Positions 42,151-51,600 of a stretch of 64,000 nucleotides of DNA are shown in pieces; the stretch's first letter is position 1, and every line of letters starts with the position of its first letter. The DNA is from Cellulosimicrobium protaetiae. Its GTDB lineage: Bacteria > Actinomycetota > Actinomycetes > Actinomycetales > Cellulomonadaceae. The stretch covers positions 682,001 to 746,000 of the forward strand of contig NZ_CP052757.1 of NCBI RefSeq assembly GCF_009708005.2, given 5' to 3'. The notes under the pieces were generated by a model. It was not told the DNA's origin, ran no database searches, and saw only the letters and a program-made list of their open reading frames with translations. The translations under genes were made by a program, and so were the position numbers.

Positions 42151-42671
42151 GCCTCGAACGCCGCCAGGGCGCGGGGCGACGCGAGCGCGAACGTCACGGC
42201 GGCGACGCCGTCGCCCGGGTCGACGCCCGGACGCGCTCCGGACCACCCGCGCACGGCCTCGACCGCGACCCGCGCGACGTCGTCGACGTCCCAGCCGTAG
42301 GCGCCCGCGCTGATCGCGGGGAAGGCGACGGTCGTCGCGCCGAGTCCGGCCGCGACGTCGAGCGAGCGCGTGAAGCACGACGCGAGCAGCGCGGGGTCGG
42401 TCTGGCCGCGGTGGCGGTTCGGCCCGACCGTGTGGACGACCCAGCGGGCGGGGAGGTCGTAGGCGCCGGTCGCGACGGCGTCGCCGACGGGCAGCCCGTC
42501 GGGGAGGGTCGTGCGACGGAGCCGCCGGCACTCCTCCAGGAGCCGCGGCCCGGCGGCGGCGTGGATGGCGCCGTCGACGCCCCCTCCGCCCAGCAGCGTC
42601 GAGTTCGCGGCGTTGACGATCGCGTCGACGGCGAGCGTCGTGATGTCGGCGATCCGGGCAGATATATCCAC
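42135..42671 (-). CDS. Macrodomain ADP-ribose hydrolase-like protein
   Basis: A 178-residue single macrodomain, likely hydrolysing O-acetyl-ADP-ribose or ADP-ribose esters. It shows ADITTLAVDAIVNAANSTLL, GGGGVDGAIHAAAGPRLLEE (loop binding the diphosphate) and VAFPAISAGAYGWDVDDVAR (the second conserved loop). GTG 42671 begins the first strand, as usual for MacroD-type proteins; another GTG at 42704 is possible. Its 3' end lies in a tandem repeat. It is the only gene here linked to ADP-ribosylation; no transferase is adjacent. Confidence 0.9.
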   Translation of the reverse strand: MDISARIADITTLAVDAIVNAANSTLLGGGGVDGAIHAAAGPRLLEECRRLRRTTLPDGLPVGDAVATGAYDLPARWVVHTVGPNRHRGQTDPALLASCFTRSLDVAAGLGATTVAFPAISAGAYGWDVDDVARVAVEAVRGWSGARPGVDPGDGVAAVTFALASPRALAAFEAALRS

Positions 42672-42780
42672 AGGTCCATCGTGCCCCCGCCCGACGCCGA
42701 CCACGCCCTCACGCGCGCGAGCACGACCTGAGGGACGGAAAGGGCGTGAAAACGTCCTTCAGGTCGTTCTCGGCGGCGGG

Positions 42781-43989
42781 TCAGTCGCGCGAGACGACGA
42801 CGCTCGCGCTGTGGCCGCCGAAGCCGAACGCGTTCACCAGCGCATGGCGGGCCGTGGTCTCGCCGGCCGTGCCTCGCACGACGTCGAGGTCGATCGCCGG
42901 GTCCAGCGCGTCGAGGTTGAGGGTGGGCGGCACGCGGCCGTCGCGCACGGCGAGCAGCGCGACGAGGATGCCCAGCGCACCGGAGGCGCCGAGCAGGTGG
43001 CCCGTCGCGCCCTTGGTGCTCGTCACGGGCGGGGGCGTGCCGAGCGCCGCGCGGAGGGCGTCCGACTCGTTGACGTCGCCCACCGGGGTCGACGTCGCGT
43101 GCGCGTGGACGAGGCCGACGTCGCCGGGGGAGAGGCCGGCGGAGCGCAGGGCCATCCCGATCGTCCGCGCCTGGTTCTCGGGGTCGCCGCCGACGATGTC
43201 GAACGCGTCCGAGGTCAGCGCGGAACCGGCGACGACGCCGTGCACCGTCGCGCCCCGAGCCCGCGCGTGCTCCTCGCTCTCCAGGACGAGGAGCGTCGCA
43301 CCCTCGCCCATGACGAAGCCGTCGCGGTGCACGTCGAACGGGCGCGACGCGCGCTCGGGCTCGTCGTTGCGGGTCGACATGGCCCGCGCCGCGGCGAACG
43401 CCGCGAGGGAGAACGGTCGGACGCCGGCCTCCACGCCCCCGCACACGACGACGTCCGCCGACCCGGCGAGGATCATCTCGCGGCCCATCGTGATCGCCTC
43501 GGAACCCGCGGCGCACGCGCTGATCGGCGCCCGTGCACCGGCCTGGGCGCCGAGGTCGATGGAGAGCCACGCCGCGGGCCCGTTGGCCATGAGCATGGTC
43601 ACCGTGTGCGGGGAGACGCGCCGGTGCCCCTGCTCGTCGAGCACGCGGGACTGGTCGAGCGTCGTCGCGATCCCGCCGTTCGCCGACCCGACCACGACCG
43701 CGAGGCGCGTCGGGTCGACGTCGGGCGACCCCGCCGACGACCAGGCCTCGCGGCCGGCGACGAGCGTGAGCTGCTCGGCCCGGTCGGTGCGCCGGGCCTC
43801 GCGGACCGTGAGGCCCTCCGCGAACGCGTCGTCCACCCGAGCCGCGATGCGCACGGGAAGGTCGGCCGCCCAGTCCTCCTTGATGGTGTCCACACCGGTC
43901 GCGCCGAGGAGCAGCGCCTCCCAGGTGTCAGGGGCGGTGAGCCCGACCGGGGTCACCGCCCCGTAACCGGTGACGACGGCGCGTGTCAT
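42781..43989 (-). CDS. fabF: 3-oxoacyl-ACP synthase II-like (KAS II)
   Basis: A 402-residue condensing enzyme for fatty acid elongation. The triad is visible: Cys159 in SACAAGSEAI, His297 in HAHATSTPVGD and the second His in KGATGHLLGASGALG. VTGYGAVTPVGL opens the protein and NAFGFGGHSASVV closes it, as in FabF. It stands alone: no fabD, acpP or fabH is adjacent, so it could be a second KAS or belong to a special lipid pathway. Its upstream region carries interleaved inverted repeats (44044-44078). Confidence 0.88.
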   Translation of the reverse strand: MTRAVVTGYGAVTPVGLTAPDTWEALLLGATGVDTIKEDWAADLPVRIAARVDDAFAEGLTVREARRTDRAEQLTLVAGREAWSSAGSPDVDPTRLAVVVGSANGGIATTLDQSRVLDEQGHRRVSPHTVTMLMANGPAAWLSIDLGAQAGARAPISACAAGSEAITMGREMILAGSADVVVCGGVEAGVRPFSLAAFAAARAMSTRNDEPERASRPFDVHRDGFVMGEGATLLVLESEEHARARGATVHGVVAGSALTSDAFDIVGGDPENQARTIGMALRSAGLSPGDVGLVHAHATSTPVGDVNESDALRAALGTPPPVTSTKGATGHLLGASGALGILVALLAVRDGRVPPTLNLDALDPAIDLDVVRGTAGETTARHALVNAFGFGGHSASVVVSRD

Positions 43990-44043
43990 GGTGTCCCCCT
44001 ACTGCGGGCGTCGCCTCGTCGGACGACGGAAGTGGTCGATGAC

Positions 44044-44107
44044 CCCCATCTCAAGACATCCGTATGGGGTTTGTCTTGTCCGACAGTGTGACGGTGCGCA
44101 CGCTGTC
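44044..44107. promoter_or_regulatory. Interleaved and simple inverted repeats upstream of fabF
   Basis: CCCCAT (44044-44049) pairs with ATGGGG (44064-44069), and CAAGACA (44052-44058) pairs with TGTCTTG (44072-44078), in A-B-A'-B' order. A third inverted repeat, GACAGTGTG (44082-44090) with CACGCTGTC (44099-44107), follows. They lie 55-118 bp before the fabF start. They could be operators or a leader RNA fold; no -10/-35 pair is clear. Confidence 0.5.
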
Positions 44108-44207
44108 ACTCACTGGGAGTGCAGCGAGGGGCCGGTCGTCGGGGGACGACGACGCCCGCGGGCCACGGACGGGCGCACGGGGGTGTGCGGTGCGACCCGG
44201 CGGCGGA

Positions 44208-45545
44208 TCACACGAACAGGCGGGACAGGAGCAGGGCCGTCGGGACCGAGACGATCGCCATGACGAGCGTCGGCAGGATGAACGAGTGGTTCACGACGTA
44301 CCGGCCGATGCGCGTCGACCCCGTCTGGTCGATCTCCACCGCGGCGAGCTGCGACCCGTTCGCCGGGAGCGTCATGACGCCGCCCATCGCGGGCAGGTAG
44401 GCGGCGAGCGTCGCCGTCGGCAGCCCGAGGCTCATGCCCAGCGGGATCATCGTGTTGACCGCCGCGGACTGGCTCGTCGTGGCCGCAGCGACGAGGAACA
44501 GGCCGATCGCGAGGAACCACGGCGCCGACTGCGCGGCGTCCGTGAGCCCGCCGATCACCGTGTCCTCGTTCGCGAAGATGAAGGTGTTGGCGAGCCACGC
44601 GATGCCCAGCAGGGCGATGATCGCGGTGAGCCCGGACTTGATGAGCGGGGCGTCGAGCACCTCGGTCGGCTTCACGCGGCCCACGAGCATGACGACGAGC
44701 GCGACCGCCAGCATCACCATGGTGAGGAGCGTCGTCAGCGACAGCTTCACCGTCTCCCCGTCCACGGTCCACGACGGCAGGAGGTCGTCGAACGCGCCGA
44801 GCAGGACGACGAGCAGGACGCCGAGGAAGAACACGCCTGCCGCCCGCTTGGCGCGCGGCTGGACGGTCTTCACCTCGCCGGTCGTCGACGTCGGCGGCTT
44901 CACCCGGCCCTCGGCCAGGCGGCGCTGGTACTCCGGGTCCTTGTCGAGGTCGTGGCCCACCCGGGACTGCACGACCGCGGCGACGATCGTGCCGAGCAGC
45001 ACCGCCGGGAGGGTGATGACGAGGATCTCGCCGAGGGACAGGGCGTCGTCCCGGTTGCCCGTCAGCCCGACGAACGCCGCCATCGCTGCTGCCACCGGGC
45101 TCGCCGCGAGCGCGAACCCGGACACCGCGACGGACGTCGCGAGCGGGCGTTCCGGCCGGATCCCCCGCTCGTAGGACACCTCGTAGATCACGGGCAGCAG
45201 CGGGAAGATGATGTTCCCCGTGCCGGAGCCGGCGCAGAACACGAACGTCATGAGCGGGGCGAGGAAGTTCACCATGCTCGGGCGCGAGCGGATCACCTTC
45301 TCCGCCAGGACGACGAGATAGTCGATGCCGCCTGCCGACTGCATCGCGGAGGCCGCCGTGATGACGGCCAGGATGACGAGGATCGCCTCCCACGGGATGT
45401 CGCCCGGCTGCTCCCGGAAGACGAAGACGAGGACGACGACGCCGACCGCGCCCCACAGACCGAGGCCGACTCCGCCCATCCGGACGCCCAGGTAGATCGC
45501 TGCGACGACGACGAGCGCCTCCAGCACGAGGACGAGAGTGTCCAC
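44208..45545 (-). CDS. Dcu-type C4-dicarboxylate carrier
   Basis: A 445-residue membrane carrier of the DcuA/DcuB family, which exchanges fumarate, malate, aspartate and succinate. About ten to twelve helices are present. SAMQSAGGIDYLVVLAEKVI and FVFCAGSGTGNIIFPLLPVI are typical of the N-terminal half, and MGGVMTLPANGSQLAAVEID of the C-terminal half. GTG start (45545). An actinobacterial Dcu carrier may serve aspartate or fumarate uptake rather than strict anaerobiosis. It is followed on the same strand by fabF after 218 bp. Confidence 0.88.
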   Translation of the reverse strand: MDTLVLVLEALVVVAAIYLGVRMGGVGLGLWGAVGVVVLVFVFREQPGDIPWEAILVILAVITAASAMQSAGGIDYLVVLAEKVIRSRPSMVNFLAPLMTFVFCAGSGTGNIIFPLLPVIYEVSYERGIRPERPLATSVAVSGFALAASPVAAAMAAFVGLTGNRDDALSLGEILVITLPAVLLGTIVAAVVQSRVGHDLDKDPEYQRRLAEGRVKPPTSTTGEVKTVQPRAKRAAGVFFLGVLLVVLLGAFDDLLPSWTVDGETVKLSLTTLLTMVMLAVALVVMLVGRVKPTEVLDAPLIKSGLTAIIALLGIAWLANTFIFANEDTVIGGLTDAAQSAPWFLAIGLFLVAAATTSQSAAVNTMIPLGMSLGLPTATLAAYLPAMGGVMTLPANGSQLAAVEIDQTGSTRIGRYVVNHSFILPTLVMAIVSVPTALLLSRLFV

Positions 45546-45621
45546 GGCGGTCCCTTCCCCTGCTCTCGTGGGCCCGACGGCCCCGTGGTCCGCGCCGGGC
45601 GCTCCGCCGCGGCGGGCGGGC

Positions 45622-47019
45622 TCAGCCCTGCGCGAGCGCCTGGAGCAGGAGCGCCTGCGCGAGCGCCATGTGCTCGATCTCGCTCGGGTCGACGGACTCG
45701 TCCGGCCCGTGGATCGCCGCGTGCTGCGCGTCCTGCGGGCCGACGAGCACGAAGTCCGCCTGCGGCGCGACCGACCGCAGCGTGTCGAGGAGCGGGATGG
45801 ACCCGCCCGACCCGACCGTCTCGACCGGGCGGCCGTACGACGTCGCGAGGGCCTCGCGCATGAGGCCGAACGCGCGCCCGTCGGTCGGCTGCGAGAACGG
45901 CGGGGACTTCTTGTCCTCCGTGACCGTCACCCGCGCGTTCCCGGGGACGTGGGCCTTGAGGTGGGCGATCAGCGCGTCCATGGCGTCCTGCGGGTCCTGG
46001 CCCGGCGGGATGCGCATCGCGACGACGGCCTTGGCGCGCGGCTGGAGCACGTTCGACGCCTCGGCCGTGCTCGTGACGTCCATGCCGAGGACGCTCACGG
46101 TCGGCCGCGCCCACAGCCGGGACGCGATCCGGCCCGTCCCCACGAGGTCGACGCCGTCGAGCACCCCGGCGTTCGAGCGCAGCATCTCCTCGGTGTAGTC
46201 GGCGCCCTCCCACTCGCCCGACGCGACCCCCTCGACCGCGCACGCGCCGTCGTCGTCCACGAGCGTGGCGAGCGCCCGGACCAGCGCCATGAGCGCGTCG
46301 GGTGCCGCGCCGCCGAACAGGCCGGAGTGGACGGGCGCCGCCAGGGTCTCGACCTCGATGACCGCCTTCACGTGCCCGCGCAGGCCGACGCTGAGCACCG
46401 GTTCCCCGACGACGAGGTTCCCCATGTCCGCGACGACCATGACGTCGGCCTGGAAGTCGGCCGGGTGCGCCTCCACGTGCGCCTCCAGGTGCGAGACCGT
46501 CTCCTCCTCACCCTCGACCACGAGCCGGACCCCGACCGGCGGCTTCCCGTCGAACGCGGCGAGCGTCGCGAGATGGATCGCCACGCCGCCCTTGTCGTCC
46601 GCCGCGCCGCGGCCGTGCAGCCGCCCGTCGACCCACGTCGGCTGCCACGGGTCGGTCGCCCACTGCTGCGACGCCGGCACGGGCTGGACGTCGTAGTGCG
46701 CGTACAGCAGCACGGTGGGCCTGCCGGGCGGTGCCGGGATGTCCGCCGTCACCGCGGGGTAGCCGCCGTCCACCGGCGTCACGCGCGCCTCGACGCCGTA
46801 GCGGCCGAACGCGTCCACGACCCGCTGCGCGGCCGCGTGCACCGGCTCCGACGGGAAGCCGGGGAACGCGCACGACGGGATCGCGACGAGCGCCTCCAGC
46901 TCGGCGAGCACCTCCGGCATCAGCCCCGCGACCTTCGGTCGCAGCGCGGAGTCGTCGAGGTGGACGGGCGGGGTGGTCGAGGCCGCGCCCGGGGCGCCGT
47001 CGCCGGTCAGGTCGGTCAT
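45622..47019 (-). CDS. M20-family dipeptidase
   Basis: A 465-residue cytoplasmic zinc peptidase. The metal-binding motifs are clear: YAHYDVQP (His and Asp), GRGAADDKGG (bridging Asp), EGEEETVS (catalytic and ligand Glu) and a C-terminal His in GSGGSIPLL-type context. A lid/dimerisation domain is inserted (about 215-330, with VHSGLFGGAAPD). It matches the broad dipeptidase branch (CNDP-like). ATG 47019 is taken because the upstream in-frame region is antisense to the GH114-like gene. It precedes the dicarboxylate carrier gene by 76 bp. Confidence 0.9.
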   Translation of the reverse strand: MTDLTGDGAPGAASTTPPVHLDDSALRPKVAGLMPEVLAELEALVAIPSCAFPGFPSEPVHAAAQRVVDAFGRYGVEARVTPVDGGYPAVTADIPAPPGRPTVLLYAHYDVQPVPASQQWATDPWQPTWVDGRLHGRGAADDKGGVAIHLATLAAFDGKPPVGVRLVVEGEEETVSHLEAHVEAHPADFQADVMVVADMGNLVVGEPVLSVGLRGHVKAVIEVETLAAPVHSGLFGGAAPDALMALVRALATLVDDDGACAVEGVASGEWEGADYTEEMLRSNAGVLDGVDLVGTGRIASRLWARPTVSVLGMDVTSTAEASNVLQPRAKAVVAMRIPPGQDPQDAMDALIAHLKAHVPGNARVTVTEDKKSPPFSQPTDGRAFGLMREALATSYGRPVETVGSGGSIPLLDTLRSVAPQADFVLVGPQDAQHAAIHGPDESVDPSEIEHMALAQALLLQALAQG

Positions 47020-47097
47020 GATCCAGACGGTAGACCTGACCAGGGGCGACGGCACGGTGAACGGGGCGCGGGTACGGTCGCCCGGGAGGTGGTGCAC

Positions 47098-47988
47098 GTG
47101 CCGGACCCACGCGGTGCCGCCCGGTCGCTCGCCGGGGCCGTGGCCGTCGTCGTGCTGCTCGGGGCGTGCGCGACGGCACCCGACGGCGGGCCGGAGACGC
47201 GACCGGCGACGGGTCCGGTGCCCGGGCCCTCTGCACCGGCGCTCCCGCCGGTGGACGGGACGCTGGACTACCAGCTCGGAGGGCCCTCCGAGACGGTCGA
47301 TACCGGCTCCGGCCCGGTCACGCCGGACGTCGTCGTGCGCGACGCAGGCGCCGCGCCGCTGCCGGGCGCGTACTCGGTCTGCTACGTGAACGGGTTCCAG
47401 ACCCAGCCCGACGCCGCCGCCCTGTGGGCCGACCACGAGGACCTGCTGCTCCACGACGCCGCCGGAGAGCCCGTCGTCGACCCCGACTGGCCGGACGAGC
47501 ACGTCCTCGACCCGTCCACCGCCGTGCAGCGCGAGGGGATCCTCGCGATCCTCGGCCCCGTGGTGTCGGGCTGCGCGGACGACGGGTTCGACGCCGTCGA
47601 GATCGACAACCTCGACACGTGGACACGGTTCGACGCGATCGACGAGGACGGCGCCCACGCGCTCGCGCGCACGTACGTCGGCCTCGCGCACGACGCCGGG
47701 CTCGCGGTCGCGCAGAAGAACGCGGCGGAGATCGCGGGGGTCGCGCGCGATGACCTCGGCTTCGACTTCGCCGTCACCGAGGAGTGCGCGGTCTTCGACG
47801 AGTGCTCCGCCTACACCGACGTCTACGGCGACCACGTGCTCCAGGTCGAGTACCCCGACGCTCTCGGCGCCGCGGGCCTCACCTTCGACGACGTCTGCGC
47901 CCGGGACGACCGCGCCCCGCTCACCGTCCTGCGCGACCGCGACCTCGTCACCCCCGACGACCCCGGCTACGTCTACGTGACGTGCTGA
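47098..47988 (+). CDS. Lipoprotein of the GH114 endo-alpha-1,4-polygalactosaminidase family
   Basis: A 296-residue exported protein. The signal ends in a lipobox VVLLGACATAP, so it should be lipid-anchored. The catalytic domain has YQLGGPSE at the barrel start, CYVNGFQTQPDA, FDAVEIDNLDTW (the conserved acidic pair) and AQKNAAEIAG, typical of GH114. Three GTG codons lie close together; 47098 has the best spacing to GGGAGG. It may degrade polygalactosamine-type polymers of fungal or bacterial biofilms. Confidence 0.88.
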   Translation: MPDPRGAARSLAGAVAVVVLLGACATAPDGGPETRPATGPVPGPSAPALPPVDGTLDYQLGGPSETVDTGSGPVTPDVVVRDAGAAPLPGAYSVCYVNGFQTQPDAAALWADHEDLLLHDAAGEPVVDPDWPDEHVLDPSTAVQREGILAILGPVVSGCADDGFDAVEIDNLDTWTRFDAIDEDGAHALARTYVGLAHDAGLAVAQKNAAEIAGVARDDLGFDFAVTEECAVFDECSAYTDVYGDHVLQVEYPDALGAAGLTFDDVCARDDRAPLTVLRDRDLVTPDDPGYVYVTC

Positions 47989-48080
47989 CCACGATGGCGA
48001 GGAGTGTGGGCCAGCAGCGCCGAGTGCGAGCAGCAGCCGCGTGGTAGCGGTGGCCCCGGCACTCTGGTGCACTGTCCGGT

Positions 48081-48554
48081 GTGAGCGCACAGACTCCTGC
48101 CGGGGCGGCTCTCCGGGAACTCGTTCCAGAGCTGATGGCCGGGTACGACGACATCGTGTGGGAGTTCGACGACGAATCCGACGGCCTCTGCGTCGTCATG
48201 AGCCCGGTCGGAGCGCCTGAGCGTGTCGCGCGGGTGCTCGTCCACCGCGGCGAGGAGGTCTTCGCGCTGCAGTTCGGCTCCCACGTAGGAGTGACGTTCG
48301 AGTATGAGCCGGACGAGAAGCCGGACGAGCTCCGCGATCGGCTCGCCACCGCGGTTGCCACGGTCCGCGGACCCAGTCGCCTCGTCCTGACCTTTGCCGG
48401 CTCGACGCAGACACGGAGCGAGCTCGTGCTCGCACCCGATTCGCCCGACGAGCACAGCGACGGCGTCTGGATGGAGCGGCAGACCGCCGAGATTCTCTGG
48501 CGTGTGCGACGGCGCCGACTTCGGCGAGAGGTGCGTGACTTTCCCAGGCTCTAG
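48081..48554 (+). CDS. 157-residue acidic protein, unknown
   Basis: A small cytoplasmic protein with an acidic alpha/beta body (DDIVWEFDDESDGLCVVMSP, then ATFEYEP-type strands) and a basic C-terminal helix (RVRRRRLRREVRD). GTG start. Codon choice is looser and GC slightly lower than in the neighbouring genes. I do not recognise a family. Size and acidity recall immunity-type proteins, but no toxin gene is next to it. It converges on hrpA with 46 bp between stops. Confidence 0.6.
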   Translation: MSAQTPAGAALRELVPELMAGYDDIVWEFDDESDGLCVVMSPVGAPERVARVLVHRGEEVFALQFGSHVGVTFEYEPDEKPDELRDRLATAVATVRGPSRLVLTFAGSTQTRSELVLAPDSPDEHSDGVWMERQTAEILWRVRRRRLRREVRDFPRL

Positions 48555-48600
48555 CGTGCCCGCCGGTCTGCTCAGCGAGGCCACGCCAGCGATCGAGCCG

Positions 48601-51600
48601 TCACCAACCGTCGGGGGTGAGCAGCTTGCGGATCCGCTTCTCGCTCACCGGGCCGTCGGTGCCGAGCTGTTGCGCGAACAGCGACACGCGCAGTTCCTCG
48701 ACCAGCCACCGGACCTCGGCCAGGTCCGCCGCGCGGACGGGGTCGGCCGGGCCCTGCGCGTAGGCGGCGCGGGCGCGCTGGTAGGCCTCCTCGACGTCGT
48801 GCACGCGCCACGCGAGCTCGGCGTCGCGGTGCGGGTTGCCCTGCGCCTTCTCCAGCCGGTATGACGCCGCGCGCAGGTAGCGCGTCAGGTGCGGCAGGCG
48901 GCGGGGCGGGGTCTGGGAGACGAAGCCGTCGTGGACCAGGTCCGCGGCCTGGTCGCGCAGGTCCGTGAGCGTGTTGAGCAGCGCGAGGCTGTTCGACGCG
49001 CGGATCTCCGCGTCGAGGTTCCGCGACGCCGTGAGCGCGGCGACGACGTGCCCGACCACCTGGTGCACGTGCTCCTCCAGGTGCGACCGGACGAACGTGC
49101 GCGCGGCCGCGTAGGCCTCGGCGTCGCGGATCGTCGCGGCGTCCGGCTGCTTCCCGTACGGCCCGCTGCCCCCGCTCGTCAGCGCGATCACCGCGGCGAG
49201 CTGCAGGTCGGCGACGAGCGCGTCCGTGTTCCGGTACGGGCTGGCCGCCAGCGTGAGCGACTGCGTCCCGTTCCACCGGCTCGTGATGCGCCCCGTCTGG
49301 AGCGCCGTCTCGGACAGCAGCAGACGCCGCACCCCCCGCGCGTGCTCGCGCGCCTGCGCATTCGGGTCGGCCAGCACGCGCAGCGCGACCGTGGGCTTCC
49401 CCTTCGCGTCCTGCTCCTCGACGACCGCGGGGTACCCCCGCACGACCACCCCACCCCCGAGGTCCGTCGACACCGTCGCCGGGAGTCGGCCGTCGCTCAG
49501 GTCGTCGGGCCAGGTGGTCAGGTTCGCGCGTTCGGTCACCAGGGCGGCCGTGGTCGCGTCCGCGGTGGGGGTGGCGTCGGTGCTCGGAGCTGCCGCGCCG
49601 TCGCCGCGGTCGTTCGGGCGCGGGTTCACGAGCGCGGCTTGACGCTCTGTCGCATCCGACGCCGCCCCCACCGCTCGTCCGGCTGCTCGCCCTGGTGAGC
49701 CGGTCGCCCCCGGCGACCGTGCGCCGTCGGGCGACGAGCCCTGGCTGCGGGAAGGTGAGCCCTCCGCCGCCGAACCCGACCCAGAGACCGACGCACCCGA
49801 CCCCGGAACCGCTCCCGAAGCCGCCTCGCGAAGAGCAGCACCCACCGCGCCCTTGACCGCCGCGCGGACCGCGGCCTGGTTCTGGGCGGCGAGACGGCGC
49901 TGGAGCGCGAGGAGGTCCTTCGACTCGTCGAGGACGACGGACCCGCCGCGGCCGCGGGGGTCCTCGACGCGGAACGTCATGCGCAGGTGCGCCGGGAGGC
50001 GCGCCTCCTGCTCGGGGCTCCACGCGTCGTCGGGGATGACGACGTCGCGCAGGGCGCGGACGGCGCGCGTGAACGCGACGTGGAACGGCTCGGCCATGTC
50101 GCCCGCGCGGGCCATGTCCTCCCACGCGGGCGTGTGCGCGCGCAGCCAGGCGACGACCTCGCGCGCGACGTCCGGCGCGGGCACGAGCTGGACGCGGACC
50201 GGCTTGGGCAGCGAGCGGATCGTCGCCGTGGCGAGCTCGTCGAGCAGGCCGGGCACCATCCAGTCGAACCCGTCGGGGACGACGCGGTTGAGGACCGAGA
50301 TCGGGACGTGCGCGGTGACGCCGTCGGCCTCGGTCCCGGGCTGGAACTGGTACGTGAGCGGGAGGGTGAGCTCGCCCTGGGGCCAGGTCTCGGGGAACTG
50401 GGAGGTGTCGATCTGCTCGGCGTCGGGCACGAGCTGTTCGAGCGTGAAGGTGAGCAGGTCGGGGTCGCTGCGGCGCGCACCCTTCCACCAGCGGTCGAAG
50501 TGCGCGGCGGACACGACGTCGTCGGGCACGCGCTCGTCGTAGAAGGCGAACAGTGCGTCGTCGTCGATGACCAGACCGCGCTGGCGCGAGCGCGCCTCGA
50601 GCTCCTCGGCCTCCTCGAGGAGGCGGCGGTTCTCGTGGAAGAACTGGTGGTGCGTCGTCCACTCGCCCTGCACGAGTGCGTGCCGCACGAACATCTCGCG
50701 TGCGGCCTCGGGGTCGACCTTCGCGTACAGGACCTTGCGGTCCGCGACGATGGGGACGCCGTACAGCAGCACCTTCTCGGTCGCGATCGCCGCGCCGCGC
50801 TTGGTCGACCAGTGCGGCTCGGAGTACGTGCGCCGCGCGAGGTCGCCCGCGAGGTCCTCGGCCCACTCGGGCTGGATCCGGGCGACGTCGCGCGCCCACA
50901 GCCGCGACGTCTCGACGAGCTCGCCCGCCATGATCCACGCCGGCGGCTTCTTGCTCAGCGGCGACCCGGGGAAGATCGCGAACCGGGCGCCGCGCGCGCC
51001 GGTGTACTCGTTGCGGGCCTGCTTCTGCGCGCGCCGTAGCGCCTTGGCCCGCGCCTCGCCCTTGAGGTGCGCGACCGACGACGCCTTCACGTCGCCCGTG
51101 TCCTGCATCCCGATCTGCGACAGCAGGCCGGACAGCAGCGCACGATGGATCGTGTCGCCGTCCCAGGCCCGCTTGTACGGGGCGCTCGGGTCGGCTGTCG
51201 TGGTCGGGTCCGCGGTGGGGGCGGCGTCGGTGCTCGGAGCTGCCGCGCCGTCGCCCTGGTCATTCGGCCGTGAGTTCACGAGCGCGGCTTGACGCTCTGT
51301 CGCATCCGCCGCCGCCCCCACCGCTCGTCCTGCCGGTCGCCCGGGCGTCGACACCGCGTCGCCCGCGGTAGCCGACCCGTGACGCGCGCGGGGGCGGTAC
51401 GACATGTCGATGCCGAGGGGCTTGGACATCTCGCGGAGCTGGGCGACGACGTCCTGCCACTCGCGGATGCGCAGGAAGTTGAGGTACTCGGCCTTGCAGA
51501 GACGGCGGAAGGCCGACGACGAGAGCTCGTGCTGCTGCTCGCGGACGTACTCCCAGACGTTGAGGTACGTGAGGAAGTCGGAGTGCGGGTCGGTGAAGCG

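Noticed and set aside
47989-48080. Third, diverged copy of the conserved 49-nt loop
   Set aside because: A weak resemblance (GAGTGTGGGCCAGCAG region) was seen, but there is no flanking stem and the match is not better than chance for this base composition.
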